A DNA stretch of 64,000 nt from Paenibacillus sp. MMS20-IR301 (GTDB taxonomy: Bacteria; Bacillota; Bacilli; Paenibacillales; Paenibacillaceae): contig NZ_CP135275.1 of assembly GCF_032302195.1 (NCBI RefSeq), forward strand, positions 6,709,001 to 6,773,000, in the 5' to 3' direction. The notes beneath the pieces were generated by a model. That model was not told the DNA's origin. It did no database searches and was given only the letters and a program-made list of their open reading frames with translations. Shown one piece after another: positions 10,777 through 18,812 of the stretch. How positions within the stretch are numbered: position 1 is the first letter of the stretch; each line of letters begins with the position of its first letter. Both the position numbers and the translations under genes were made by a program.

Positions 10777-12756
10777 ATGCAAGCAACCTCGAAATCCATT
10801 TCCAAGCCAATGCCCGAATCCGTCGTACGCCGAGGGGGAGCGCAGCAGCCGCGGACACCGCAGCCGCGCCGGTTCGATCCCAAGGCCATGCTCAGCAACG
10901 CCGAGATGCAGGCTGCACTCGGCAGCGGGCTGCTGATGCTGGTTGCCTGGGCAGCCAGCGGCTGGTCAGAGATTCTGTCTGTTGTTCTCTATATTCTCTC
11001 TTATACCGTAGGCGGCTGGATCAAAGCGAAGGAAGGCGTGGAGACGCTCGTCAAGGAGCGTGATCTTGATGTGAATCTGCTGATGATTGCTGCGGCGCTC
11101 GGGGCTGCTTCCATCGGATACTGGAATGAGGGGGCAATGCTGATCTTCATCTTTGCCCTGAGCGGAGCGCTGGAGAGCTACACCATGGAGCGGAGCAAGA
11201 AGGATATTTCCTCACTGCTGGCGCTGAAGCCTGCGACTGCTGTGCGGATCGAGCAGGGGGCCATGAGCGAGGTGGCAATCGACCAGTTGGTGGCTGGAGA
11301 CCTGCTGCTGGTCCGTCCCGGTGAACTGATTCCAGCAGACGGCAAGGTATGCCGGGGTGAATCAGCTGTGAATCAGGCGTCAATCACCGGTGAATCCCTC
11401 CCTGTGGAGAAGAGTGCCGGAAGTGAAGTATTCGCCGGTACCGTTAATGGTGAAGGGCCGCTCTACATTGAAGTGACCAAGTCTGCAGAGAACACCTTAT
11501 TCGCCAAAATCATCCGGATGGTCGAGGAAGCAGAGAATGAAGTGCCGGATTCACAGCGTTTCATCAAACGGCTGGAGTCCATCTATGCCCGTGTGGTTGT
11601 AGCAGCAACAGCGGCTTTGATTGCACTGCCCCCGCTGCTGCTGGACTGGAGCTGGAGTGATACCTTTTATAAAGCGATGGTATTTCTGGTGGTAGCTTCG
11701 CCGTGCGCCCTGGTATCCTCCATTATGCCGGCCATGCTGTCAGCCATCTCGAAGAGTGCCCGCAAAGGCATCCTCTTCAAAGGCGGTGTCCATCTGGAGA
11801 ACATGGCACGGACCTCTGTGGTCGCTTTTGACAAAACAGGCACACTTACCGAAGGGGTACCGCAGGTAACAGATTTCATCCCGGCAGACGGGTATACCCG
11901 TGAAGAGCTGCTGGCCGTCAGCGCTTCGATTGAGAAGCTGTCCGGTCATCCGCTGGCGGAAGCCGTTGTCGCGCTGGCAGAGGCGGAGCAGGTAGAACTG
12001 CGTCACATTGAAGAGGGCAGATCTGTCACCGGCTGGGGGATAGAAGGAGTGCTGGACGGCCGGCTTTGGCGGATCGGCAAGTCCAATCTGCTGGATGAAG
12101 CGGACAGTACTGAACAAGAGGCCGGTCAGCGGCATTGGCGGGCACTGCGCAGCAAGCTTGAGCAGGAAGGCAAGACGGTATCGCTGATTCTCGCCGGAGA
12201 TACTATCGCCGGAATGATTGCGCTGCAGGATACCGTGCGTCCCCAGGCGGAGACAGCGGTACGCAAGCTGCAGGAGCTGGGGATTAAGGTAGCCATGCTG
12301 ACTGGTGACCGGGAAGCCACAGCACAGGTGATTGCCGGGACAACAGGCGTAGATCTGGTATTCGCCGGTCTTTTGCCTGAGGATAAGGTATCGCATATCA
12401 AAGCGCTGCGTGAACAATACGGCCATGTCATTATGGTTGGTGATGGTGTCAATGATGCGCCTGCACTGGCTACTGCCACGGTGGGTATGGGAATGGGCAT
12501 GAAGGGAAGCGGGGCGGCACTGGAAATCGCAGATGTGGTGCTGATGAACGATAATATTGAGGAGATAGCTTCTACCATAGCGCTGGCCCGCCGTACGCAG
12601 CGGATCGTGAAGCAGAATATGATATTTGCCGTGACGGTAATCGGGGTGCTGATGATCAGCAACTTTGTCCAGGGAATTGCTCTTCCCTTCGGGGTGGTTG
12701 GCCATGAGGGCAGCACAATTCTGGTCATTCTCAACGGGCTGCGCCTGTTGCGCTGA
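10777..12756 (+). CDS. pfeT: P1B-4-type heavy metal translocating ATPase (probable Fe(II) exporter)
   Basis: 659 residues. It exports a divalent metal from the cytoplasm at the cost of ATP. Motifs in order: TGES in the actuator domain, SPC in the transport helix (S308-P309-C310), phosphorylation site DKTGTLTEG (D352), nucleotide-binding SGHPLAEA and hinge GDGVNDAPALA. SPC (not CPC) together with HEGST in the last helix (H643 onward) is the signature of subgroup P1B-4, which includes Bacillus PfeT (ZosA) and Listeria FrvA. There is no N-terminal metal-binding domain. The Fur-like box upstream supports iron as substrate. Cobalt is the main alternative. Confidence 0.88.
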   Translation: MQATSKSISKPMPESVVRRGGAQQPRTPQPRRFDPKAMLSNAEMQAALGSGLLMLVAWAASGWSEILSVVLYILSYTVGGWIKAKEGVETLVKERDLDVNLLMIAAALGAASIGYWNEGAMLIFIFALSGALESYTMERSKKDISSLLALKPATAVRIEQGAMSEVAIDQLVAGDLLLVRPGELIPADGKVCRGESAVNQASITGESLPVEKSAGSEVFAGTVNGEGPLYIEVTKSAENTLFAKIIRMVEEAENEVPDSQRFIKRLESIYARVVVAATAALIALPPLLLDWSWSDTFYKAMVFLVVASPCALVSSIMPAMLSAISKSARKGILFKGGVHLENMARTSVVAFDKTGTLTEGVPQVTDFIPADGYTREELLAVSASIEKLSGHPLAEAVVALAEAEQVELRHIEEGRSVTGWGIEGVLDGRLWRIGKSNLLDEADSTEQEAGQRHWRALRSKLEQEGKTVSLILAGDTIAGMIALQDTVRPQAETAVRKLQELGIKVAMLTGDREATAQVIAGTTGVDLVFAGLLPEDKVSHIKALREQYGHVIMVGDGVNDAPALATATVGMGMGMKGSGAALEIADVVLMNDNIEEIASTIALARRTQRIVKQNMIFAVTVIGVLMISNFVQGIALPFGVVGHEGSTILVILNGLRLLR

Positions 12757-12851
12757 TCTGCTTCAGCAAGGAGATTAGCGATTCTGCAGATATTAAATTG
12801 TTCAAAATTGAATTGTTCACAAAAAAGGCCCTTTGCGACGTGTCTGGCATA

Positions 12852-12880
12852 TTGACATATTCCCTTGAGATGATCATAAT
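12852..12880 (+). promoter_or_regulatory. Strong sigma-A promoter of trxB
   Basis: TTGACA (12852-12857), 17-base spacer, CATAAT (12875-12880). No other convincing promoter lies between here and trxB, so the transcript would include the whole repeat array as a leader of about 340 bases. Confidence 0.65.
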
Positions 12881-12945
12881 AAATACTACATTATAATTAT
12901 TTTAATTAAGCGAAAGACATCTTCGCCGTCTATCTCAGAAGATGA

Positions 12946-13211
12946 GAATTTATATGTTTTGGGGTCCCCGCAAAGTACCTGAGTGAGCTTCATGAAAAGA
13001 CCGCACTTTGTGGGGGTTGATTTTTGGGGTCCCCGCAAAGTACCTGAGTGAGCTTCATGAAAAGACCGCACTTTGTGGGGGTTGATTTTTGGGGTCCCCG
13101 CAAAGTACCTGAGTGAGCTTCATGAAAAAACCGCACTTTGTGGGGTTGATTTTTGGGGTCCCCGCAAAGTACCTGAGTCAGCCCCGAAGCCAAAGCCCCA
13201 CTTTGTGGGGG
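12946..13211 (+). repeat. Four tandem 64-65-bp hairpin repeats in the trxB leader
   Basis: Units begin with GGGGTCCCCGCAAAGTACC at 12961, 13026, 13091 and 13155. The first three are nearly identical; the fourth has a different middle (CAGCCCCGAAGCCAAAGC). In each, CCCCGCAAAGT can pair with the later ACTTTGTGGGG, while CCGCAC (CCCCAC in unit 4) can instead form a compact hairpin with GTGGGG over a TTT loop, followed by a T-rich stretch. The array is preceded by GAATTTATATGTTTT, which is also found in front of the copy at 63055. Confidence 0.9.
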
Positions 13212-13232
13212 TATTTTAAGGAGGATATAGTT

Positions 13233-14174
13233 ATGTACAAATCAATTATTGTAGGTACCGGGCCGGCCGGATTGACGGCTGCTATATATTTGGCCCGTGC
13301 GAACCTGAACCCGCTGGTCATTGAAGGTCCGCAGCCAGGCGGACAGCTTACGACTACAACTGAGATCGAGAACTTCCCGGGCTTCCCGGAAGGAATTCTG
13401 GGTCCGGATCTGATGGATAATATGCGCAAGCAGGCTGAGCGTTTCGGTGCCAAGTTCATTACCGGCTGGGTGAACAGCGTAGAGCTGGGTGAACGCCCGT
13501 TCAAGCTGAATGTGGAAGGCATGGGCACACTGGTTACAGATACACTGATTATTTCCACCGGTGCTACAGCGAAATACCTCGGGATTCCCGGTGAGCAGGA
13601 TAATATCGGACGCGGGGTCAGCACATGTGCTACCTGTGACGGATTCTTTTTCCGCGGCAAAGAAATCGTGGTTGTCGGCGGCGGCGATTCGGCGCTTGAG
13701 GAAGCCGGCTTCCTGACACGGTTTGCTTCGAAGGTAACTCTGGTGCACCGCCGCGACGAGCTGCGTGCCTCCAAAATCATGCAGGACCGTGTACGCGACA
13801 ACGCCAAAGTAACCTGGGGACTTAACCGTACACCACTGGAAGTGACAGCCGGCGACAAAGGCGTGAACGGCCTCAAGGTGCTCAACAATGCTACCGGTGA
13901 GGAAGAATTCATTGAAGCCAGCGGTGTCTTCGTGGCAGTTGGCCATCATCCGAATACATCCTTCCTGGGCGGCCAGATCACTACGGATGCCAGCGGTTAT
14001 ATCGTGACGAACCCGGGCACCTCCGAGACGAATATTCCCGGCGTGTTTGCCTGCGGCGACGTACAGGATACCCGTTACAGACAAGCGATTACGGCTGCAG
14101 GCAGCGGCTGTATGGCGGCTATGGATGCTGAGAAATATATCGAGAGCCTGGAGCACAGCGCGGTAATTCTGTAA
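13233..14174 (+). CDS. trxB: Thioredoxin reductase (NADPH)
   Basis: 313 residues from ATG 13233, with AAGGAGGA at 13218-13225; upstream in-frame starts lie inside the repeats and are rejected. It is a flavoprotein that reduces thioredoxin with NADPH. FAD-binding GTGPAGLTAAIYLARAN is at the N-terminus. The redox pair is CATC (C132 and C135), NADPH-binding VVGGGDSALEEAGFL follows and FACGDVQD lies near the C-terminus. All family motifs are intact. The glutaredoxin-like gene follows 83 bases later. Confidence 0.97.
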   Translation: MYKSIIVGTGPAGLTAAIYLARANLNPLVIEGPQPGGQLTTTTEIENFPGFPEGILGPDLMDNMRKQAERFGAKFITGWVNSVELGERPFKLNVEGMGTLVTDTLIISTGATAKYLGIPGEQDNIGRGVSTCATCDGFFFRGKEIVVVGGGDSALEEAGFLTRFASKVTLVHRRDELRASKIMQDRVRDNAKVTWGLNRTPLEVTAGDKGVNGLKVLNNATGEEEFIEASGVFVAVGHHPNTSFLGGQITTDASGYIVTNPGTSETNIPGVFACGDVQDTRYRQAITAAGSGCMAAMDAEKYIESLEHSAVIL

Positions 14175-14184
14175 CTATCTTTTT

Positions 14185-14213
14185 TTGAAATGAAGGCACT
14201 CCGGTGCTACAAT
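14185..14213 (+). promoter_or_regulatory. Promoter of the glutaredoxin-like gene
   Basis: TTGAAA (14185-14190), 17-base spacer, TACAAT (14208-14213), 45 bases before the start codon. Confidence 0.55.
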
Positions 14214-14257
14214 AGATTTCAGATGTTTAACCTTACAAATTAGGAGGAAATCATACT

Positions 14258-14491
14258 ATGGAGAATGTAATTGTGTATACTTCAACCAATTGCCCGCATT
14301 GCCGTCAGGTGAAGAGCTTCCTGAGCGATAAAGGGGTAGCCTACGAGGAACGCAATATCGAGCAGAATGATGATTATGCCCAGCAGGTATGGGATATGGG
14401 GATGAGAGCTGTTCCGATTACCGTTATCGGCGACACCAAGATTGTCGGCATGAACAAGACCAAGTTCGACAAGGCGCTGGCTGCACTTTAA
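14258..14491 (+). CDS. Glutaredoxin/NrdH-like thiol-disulfide protein
   Basis: 77 residues, a single glutaredoxin fold, cytoplasmic. The active site is CPHC (residues 12-15) after VYTSTNC, with a cis-proline in AVPITVIGD and GMNKTKFDKAL at the C-terminus. CPHC differs from CPYC of classical glutaredoxins. Firmicutes of this type usually lack glutathione, so electrons may come from TrxB (as for NrdH) or bacilliredoxin. The neighbour trxB fits that, but its own promoter separates the two. The ribosome site is AGGAGGAAA. Confidence 0.88.
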   Translation: MENVIVYTSTNCPHCRQVKSFLSDKGVAYEERNIEQNDDYAQQVWDMGMRAVPITVIGDTKIVGMNKTKFDKALAAL

Positions 14492-14582
14492 GCCGGATAC
14501 AGCACTGCAAATGAATACAATGGCCGCTTCCCTATGGGGGGCGGTTTATTTTGCTCTGTCAAGCGAGAGGAGATGATGACCT

Positions 14583-15017
14583 GTGTTAATCAGCCTGAGA
14601 AATTACTGGGACAGTGACGCCATAACAGGCTTGCTTGCCGAGTGCATGTGGACAGGTAATCATAGAGCGGAAGAAGAGCTGAAAAGATACCGGGCTGCGG
14701 ACGGCTGTGAGCTGTTTGGCTGTTTTGTGGGCGGTGAGCTGGCTGGCATTCTGGGCGTCCATTGCCCTGTGCGGCCTGAAGTGGAGATCCGGCACCTGGC
14801 TGTTAAGAAGGAGTGGCGCGGCCGCGGCTTGGGCAGAGCCATGATAGCTGAGGTTGCCGCCAAAGACAGCATAGGGCTGATCAGGGCGGAAACGGATCAG
14901 GAGGCGGTAGGCTTTTACAGGAGTACAGGATTTGAGATCAGCAGCCTGGGAGAGAAGTATCCGGGTGTAGAACGGTTTGAATGTGTTCGCTATACCGGAG
15001 ACGAAGGCCGGGCATAG
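14583..15017 (+). CDS. GNAT family N-acetyltransferase
   Basis: 144 residues from GTG 14583, with GAGAGGAG at 14564-14571. The acetyl-CoA binding motif is VKKEWRGRGLGRAMIAE (R/Q-x-x-G-x-G/A form), preceded by strand EVEIRHLAV and followed by VGFYRSTGFE. The substrate is not predictable. It follows the glutaredoxin gene by about 90 bases with no obvious terminator, so read-through is possible. Confidence 0.85.
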   Translation: MLISLRNYWDSDAITGLLAECMWTGNHRAEEELKRYRAADGCELFGCFVGGELAGILGVHCPVRPEVEIRHLAVKKEWRGRGLGRAMIAEVAAKDSIGLIRAETDQEAVGFYRSTGFEISSLGEKYPGVERFECVRYTGDEGRA

Positions 15018-15081
15018 CAGCACACAGTCATGTCCGGCGCCGGGTGATGATCCCGCAACGCTTCAAATCTGGCCGCAGGGG

Positions 15082-15282
15082 CTAGGTATGGGTAATGGAC
15101 ATGACCAGCTGAAAAATAGCATATACGGCTACGCCGCCTGTAATAAGCATGAATCCTGATTTCTTCCTCGACTGGAACAGGCGCAGCACGCCGAGACTGA
15201 TTAGCGGAGCAATGATGAGCAGCAGCAATAGCACAGTGATGAACATCTTCGCCGTAATGTCAGACGTATCCACATAGGTCAT
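15082..15282 (-). CDS. Small membrane protein of unknown function
   Basis: 66 residues. The start MTYVDTSD is chosen because AAAGGAGA precedes it; a longer in-frame start 39 bases upstream has no site. Two hydrophobic segments: about residues 12-35 (FITVLLLLLIIAPLISLGVL) and 44-62, joined by a basic RLFQSRKKS turn. No family recognised. It lies tail-to-tail with the GNAT gene. Confidence 0.6.
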   Translation of the reverse strand: MTYVDTSDITAKMFITVLLLLLIIAPLISLGVLRLFQSRKKSGFMLITGGVAVYAIFQLVMSITHT

Positions 15283-15433
15283 AGACGCTCTCCTTTTCAG
15301 AAAAAAGGTTGATGGTGACAAATGTCACACGTGTATTCCTATTATATAGGATTGCTATTCCTTTTAGTGCAGAAAATGCTGCTGCAAATGCGGCGATTTT
15401 AAGAATTATCAGAATTTACAGGTTGAGTAATCA

Positions 15434-15468
15434 CCCGAGTTAAAGCCTCACTTTGTGGGGTTTTTTTT
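15434..15468 (+). repeat. Half-copy of the GTGGGG hairpin repeat / terminator
   Basis: CCTCAC-TTT-GTGGGG followed by eight Ts, preceded by CCGAGTTAAAG. It matches the right half of the trxB-leader repeat unit. It works as a + strand terminator by shape, although both flanking genes are on the minus strand. Confidence 0.55.
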
Positions 15469-16627
15469 ATAGGGTGACCCGGATATTCCCGAGAAAATGC
15501 ATCACGGCTGCGAAGCCCGCCCCGATCATCGTTCCCCGGCTGCCCAGCCTGGAGAAGGTAATCTCAAGCTGCTGCTTGTGGTAAGGGAGCGTGCGTTCAG
15601 CCACTACCCGGCGCAGCGGTTCACCCAGCCACGGCTCTGCCTCAGATAAAGCGCCGCCGATCACGATCAGCTCCGGATTAAAGCTGTTGATCAGGTTGGT
15701 GACCCCGATGCCAAGATACTCGCCGATGGAATTGAAGTGCTGCAGGGTGTCCTGCTGCCCCTCAAGTGCATACTGGACCAGCTTGGTTGTCGTGCGTGCC
15801 GGAAGAGAGAGGCCGGGATTATCATAGGTTTTCTCCGAGGCATAGAGCTCCCAGCAGCCGCGGCTGCCGCAGCTGCAGGGCTTGCCTTCCGCTTCAATCG
15901 TCATATGACCAGTCTCTCCGGCATAGCCGCGGGCCCCCTTGTACAATTCCCCGCCAATGATGATTCCCGACCCGATCCCCGAGCCTGCACTGATGTAGAG
16001 CAGGTGGCGCACATCGCGGGCCGCCCCGAAGTTCAGCTCGCCCTGCGCTCCGGCATTAGCCTCATTATCGATGGTGACCGGAACCGCGAAGGCGCTTTCC
16101 AGAATCGACCGCAGATCGACCATCTCCCAGCCAAGGTTGGGGGCAAAAAGCACAACCCCGTGTTCATCCACCATTCCCGGAACACCCACTCCAATGCCGA
16201 CCAGCCCGTAAGGTGACGGCGGGGCGGTAGCGATCAGCTCCGAGATCATCCCCTGCATCTGCTCCAGCACATAGGGAAAGTCATGGGCCTCCAGCACACA
16301 ATCCCGCTCATGGAGAATGCCGCCCCCCAGGTTACACAGCACCGCCTTCAGCTGCTTGACCCGAAGCTCGATTCCGATGACACTTCCGGCCATTTCGTTG
16401 AAATGCAGCATCAGCGGCTTGCGCCCGCCGCTTGACTCGCCGGGGCCTGCTTCGGCAACCAGCTCCTGGCCGCATAGCTCGGCAACAAGATTGGAGACGG
16501 TAGCTTTGTTCAGCCCGGTCATTTCGGACACCTTGGCCCGGGATACGGGGGACTGCATGCGGATCGTATGTAAAATAATCGATTTGTTGATTTTTTTGAC
16601 CAGCGCCTGATCACCGGTAACTTTCAA
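15467..16627 (-). CDS. xylR: Xylose-responsive ROK family repressor
   Basis: 386 residues from a TTG start (16625-16627) with AAAGGAAGTG before it; this matches Bacillus XylR length, while the longer in-frame start adds a non-conserved tail. An N-terminal winged helix-turn-helix (about 20-75, SRAKVSEMTGLNKATVSNLVAEL) is followed by a ROK sugar-binding core with GIGVGVPGMVD and the zinc motif CSCGSRGCWELYAS. It is divergent from xylA, with the candidate operator in between. Expected role: repress xylA/xylB until xylose binds. Confidence 0.93.
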   Translation of the reverse strand: MKVTGDQALVKKINKSIILHTIRMQSPVSRAKVSEMTGLNKATVSNLVAELCGQELVAEAGPGESSGGRKPLMLHFNEMAGSVIGIELRVKQLKAVLCNLGGGILHERDCVLEAHDFPYVLEQMQGMISELIATAPPSPYGLVGIGVGVPGMVDEHGVVLFAPNLGWEMVDLRSILESAFAVPVTIDNEANAGAQGELNFGAARDVRHLLYISAGSGIGSGIIIGGELYKGARGYAGETGHMTIEAEGKPCSCGSRGCWELYASEKTYDNPGLSLPARTTTKLVQYALEGQQDTLQHFNSIGEYLGIGVTNLINSFNPELIVIGGALSEAEPWLGEPLRRVVAERTLPYHKQQLEITFSRLGSRGTMIGAGFAAVMHFLGNIRVTL

Positions 16628-16838
16628 GAAGCACACTTCCTTTTTCGAATTATAAGATTGTCCAGCCGTAATTCTGCTGAATGTACGCCGTCCTGTGGAG
16701 GATATGCCACTTAGTCTAGAATGAAGAGCGGCAAAATGCAACTATAATAGCGCCTGGCCAGTGTAGTGAAATTACCGTTTTACGCATATCCGGCCCGGGT
16801 GTAGGGTATTGTATGGTCAGCAATAAAAGTTTAAAAAA

Positions 16839-16863
16839 ACTTTGTTTAACCAATATACAAAGT
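16839..16863 (+). promoter_or_regulatory. Candidate xyl operator (XylR site)
   Basis: Inverted repeat ACTTTGT (16839-16845) and ACAAAGT (16857-16863) around TTAACCAATAT. The left half, ACTTTGTTTAA, resembles the GTTTGTTTAA half-site of Bacillus xylO. It lies between xylR and xylA, overlapping a possible -35 element (TATACA). Confidence 0.55.
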
Positions 16864-16887
16864 CCGGAAGATGTGTTAAGATGATGC

Positions 16888-16901
16888 TGTAAACGCTTGC
16901 G
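16888..16901 (+). promoter_or_regulatory. cre site (CcpA) upstream of xylA
   Basis: TGTAAACGCTTGCG matches TGWAANCGNTNWCA at 12 of 14 positions. It sits just downstream of the likely -10 (TAAGAT) and 33 bases before xylA, a position suited to carbon catabolite repression. Confidence 0.65.
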
Positions 16902-16933
16902 GGCGAAGCAAAATATCGAGGAGGATTTTACAA

Positions 16934-18253
16934 ATGGCTTATTTTGAAACAGTGAGCAAGATCTCTTACGAGGGAAGCCGTTCCACTAACCCTTACGCAT
17001 TCAAATTCTACAACCCTAAAGAAATCGTAGCCGGCAAAACTATGGAAGAGCACCTGAAATTTGCAATGGCTTATTGGCATACATTAACCGCTGGCGGTTC
17101 CGATCCGTTCGGCGCTGAAACAGCTGTCCGCGCTTGGGATAAGCTGAGCACGCTGGACAAGGCTAAAGCCCGTGCAGAAGCTGCATTTGAATTCATGGAG
17201 AAGATGGATTTGCAGTACTACTGCTTCCACGATGTGGACATCGCTCCGGAAGGCGCATCCTTGCGTGAGTTCTACAGCAATATCGATACAATCGTTGACA
17301 TCCTTGAACAAGGCATGAAGGCTTCCGGCAAGAAACTGCTGTGGAACACTGCCAACATGTTCACCAACCCGCGCTACATGCACGGAGCAGGCTCTACCTG
17401 CAATGCTGATGTGTACGCACATGCTGCCGCACAAGTAAAGAAAGGTCTGGAAGTGGGTAAACGTCTGGGTGCTGACAACTATGTATTCTGGGGCGGCCGT
17501 GAAGGTTACGAAACGCTGCTGAATACCAACATGAGCCTTGAGCAGGACAACATCGCACGCCTGTTCAGCATGGCTGTTGATTATGCTAAGGAAATCGGCT
17601 TCGACGGCCAGTTCCTGATCGAGCCTAAACCGAAAGAGCCTACCAAGCACCAATATGACTTCGATGCAGCAACCTGTATCGCATTCCTGCAGAAATACAA
17701 CCTGGATAAGCACTTCAAGCTGAACCTTGAAGCTAACCATGCTACACTGGCTGGTCATACCTTCGAGCATGAGCTGCATGTAGCCCGTATCAACGGCATG
17801 CTGGGCTCGCTTGATGCGAACCAGGGCGATCCATTGCTCGGCTGGGATACCGATGAATTCCCTGCAAGCATCTACGATGCTACCCTTACCCTGTATGAAG
17901 TACTGAAGAACGATGGTCTGGGCAAAGGCGGAATCAACTTTGACTCCAAAGTACGCCGTCCGTCCTTCGAGCCTGAGGATCTGTTCCTGGCACACATCTC
18001 CGGTATGGACGTTTATGCCAAAGGCCTGAAGGTAGCTGCCAAGCTGCTGGAAGACGGCGTATTCGAGAACTTTATCGCTGAGCGTTACAGCAGCTTCAAT
18101 GAAGGCATTGGCGCTGATATCGTATCCGGCAAAGCGACACTTGCTTCGCTTGCTGACTACGCGCTGAACAACGAGAACCCGCGTCCGAACAAGTCCGGCC
18201 GCCAGGAATTGCTGAGAGCTACACTTAACCAGTACATCCTGACTGCTGAGTAA
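16934..18253 (+). CDS. xylA: Xylose isomerase
   Basis: 439 residues, the normal class II length. Converts D-xylose to D-xylulose with divalent metals. Motifs: [13 protein letters not shown] carries the catalytic His-Asp region, then [26 protein letters not shown] and [18 protein letters not shown] (metal ligands). [10 protein letters not shown] and [11 protein letters not shown] complete the set. Codon use is strongly biased as for a highly expressed gene. Ribosome site GAGGAGGA. First gene after the xyl control region. Confidence 0.98.
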   Translation: MAYFETVSKISYEGSRSTNPYAFKFYNPKEIVAGKTMEEHLKFAMAYWHTLTAGGSDPFGAETAVRAWDKLSTLDKAKARAEAAFEFMEKMDLQYYCFHDVDIAPEGASLREFYSNIDTIVDILEQGMKASGKKLLWNTANMFTNPRYMHGAGSTCNADVYAHAAAQVKKGLEVGKRLGADNYVFWGGREGYETLLNTNMSLEQDNIARLFSMAVDYAKEIGFDGQFLIEPKPKEPTKHQYDFDAATCIAFLQKYNLDKHFKLNLEANHATLAGHTFEHELHVARINGMLGSLDANQGDPLLGWDTDEFPASIYDATLTLYEVLKNDGLGKGGINFDSKVRRPSFEPEDLFLAHISGMDVYAKGLKVAAKLLEDGVFENFIAERYSSFNEGIGADIVSGKATLASLADYALNNENPRPNKSGRQELLRATLNQYILTAE

Positions 18254-18307
18254 GACCGCAGCCGGTTTGCGGATTCATCCGCACGCGGGATAGACCACAA
18301 ATGCAAC

Positions 18308-18348
18308 GGGGGTTGCTGAAGAGAGCATTCTTCGGCAGCCCCCTTTTT
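18308..18348 (+). terminator. Intrinsic terminator after xylA
   Basis: GGGGGTTGCTGAAGA (18308-18322) pairs with TCTTCGGCAGCCCCC (18329-18343), then TTTTT. It separates xylA from xylB, so xylB needs read-through or its own promoter. Confidence 0.9.
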
Positions 18349-18392
18349 ATTGGTGGAGAATAGAAATGCACGGCGGAGAATGGCTGTATGAA

Positions 18393-18570
18393 TGTAGTTT
18401 GTACAATAGAATGCTCTGCCTTCGCTAGGAAATGGCATTCTGCTGTATTTCGTACAACAGATTTTTGAGGATAACGTTCAAAAGAGCCTTTTCAAGGAAT
18501 TCTAATGTATAAAGTGCAATAGCTCACGATTTTCGGCCGATTTTGGGGGAATCTATTGCAGGAAATACAA
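18393..18570. repeat. Four diverged copies of a TGTATTTNGTNCAAYAG motif
   Basis: Copies at 18393-18410 (TGTAGTTTGTACAATAGA), 18444-18461 (TGTATTTCGTACAACAGA) and 18506-18522 (TGTATAAAGTGCAATAG), and inverted at 18552-18570 (TCTATTGCAGGAAATACAA). Copies 3 and 4 form one inverted repeat. Between copies 1 and 2 lies GAATGC...GCATTC. No coding character in this stretch. Confidence 0.65.
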
Positions 18571-18674
18571 TGGCTGCCGCCGCACCCTCGATGGAAGGTG
18601 CTGTTTCAAACGGCTTACGTATCAGCTATGCACAGGCTTCAGTAATCGGGTTAATGCTTTATATAACTAAGCAG

Positions 18675-18798
18675 ATGCTTACGAAGCGAGTTTTGCCCGA
18701 AGTAAATACAGGAAGCAGACGCTCACAAAACTTAAGCGAATGCTTACGAAGCGAGTTTTGCCCGAAGTAAATACAGGAAGCAGACGCTCACAAAACTT
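18675..18798 (+). repeat. 65-bp tandem duplication just upstream of xylB
   Basis: A 59-base identical block starts at 18675 and again at 18740 (ATGCTTACGAAGCGAGTTTT...CACAAAACTT), separated by AAGCGA. Each unit contains AGTTTTG and CAAAACT as inverted arms. The second copy ends at 18798, directly before the xylB ribosome site AGGAGG. Confidence 0.95.
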
Positions 18799-18812
18799 TT
18801 AGGAGGATAACT

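Noticed and set aside
12886..13193. Minus-strand frames inside the trxB-leader repeats encoding a repetitive peptide
   Set aside because: The peptide repeat is a direct result of the DNA repeat (65 bases is not a multiple of three, so successive units fall in different frames); no start signal.
13113..13232. Upstream extension of trxB into the repeat array
   Set aside because: It would translate repeat sequence with no family match; AAGGAGGA sits correctly before ATG 13233.
18543..18770. 75-codon frame between xylA and xylB
   Set aside because: Runs across the motif family and the tandem duplication, has no ribosome site or family features.
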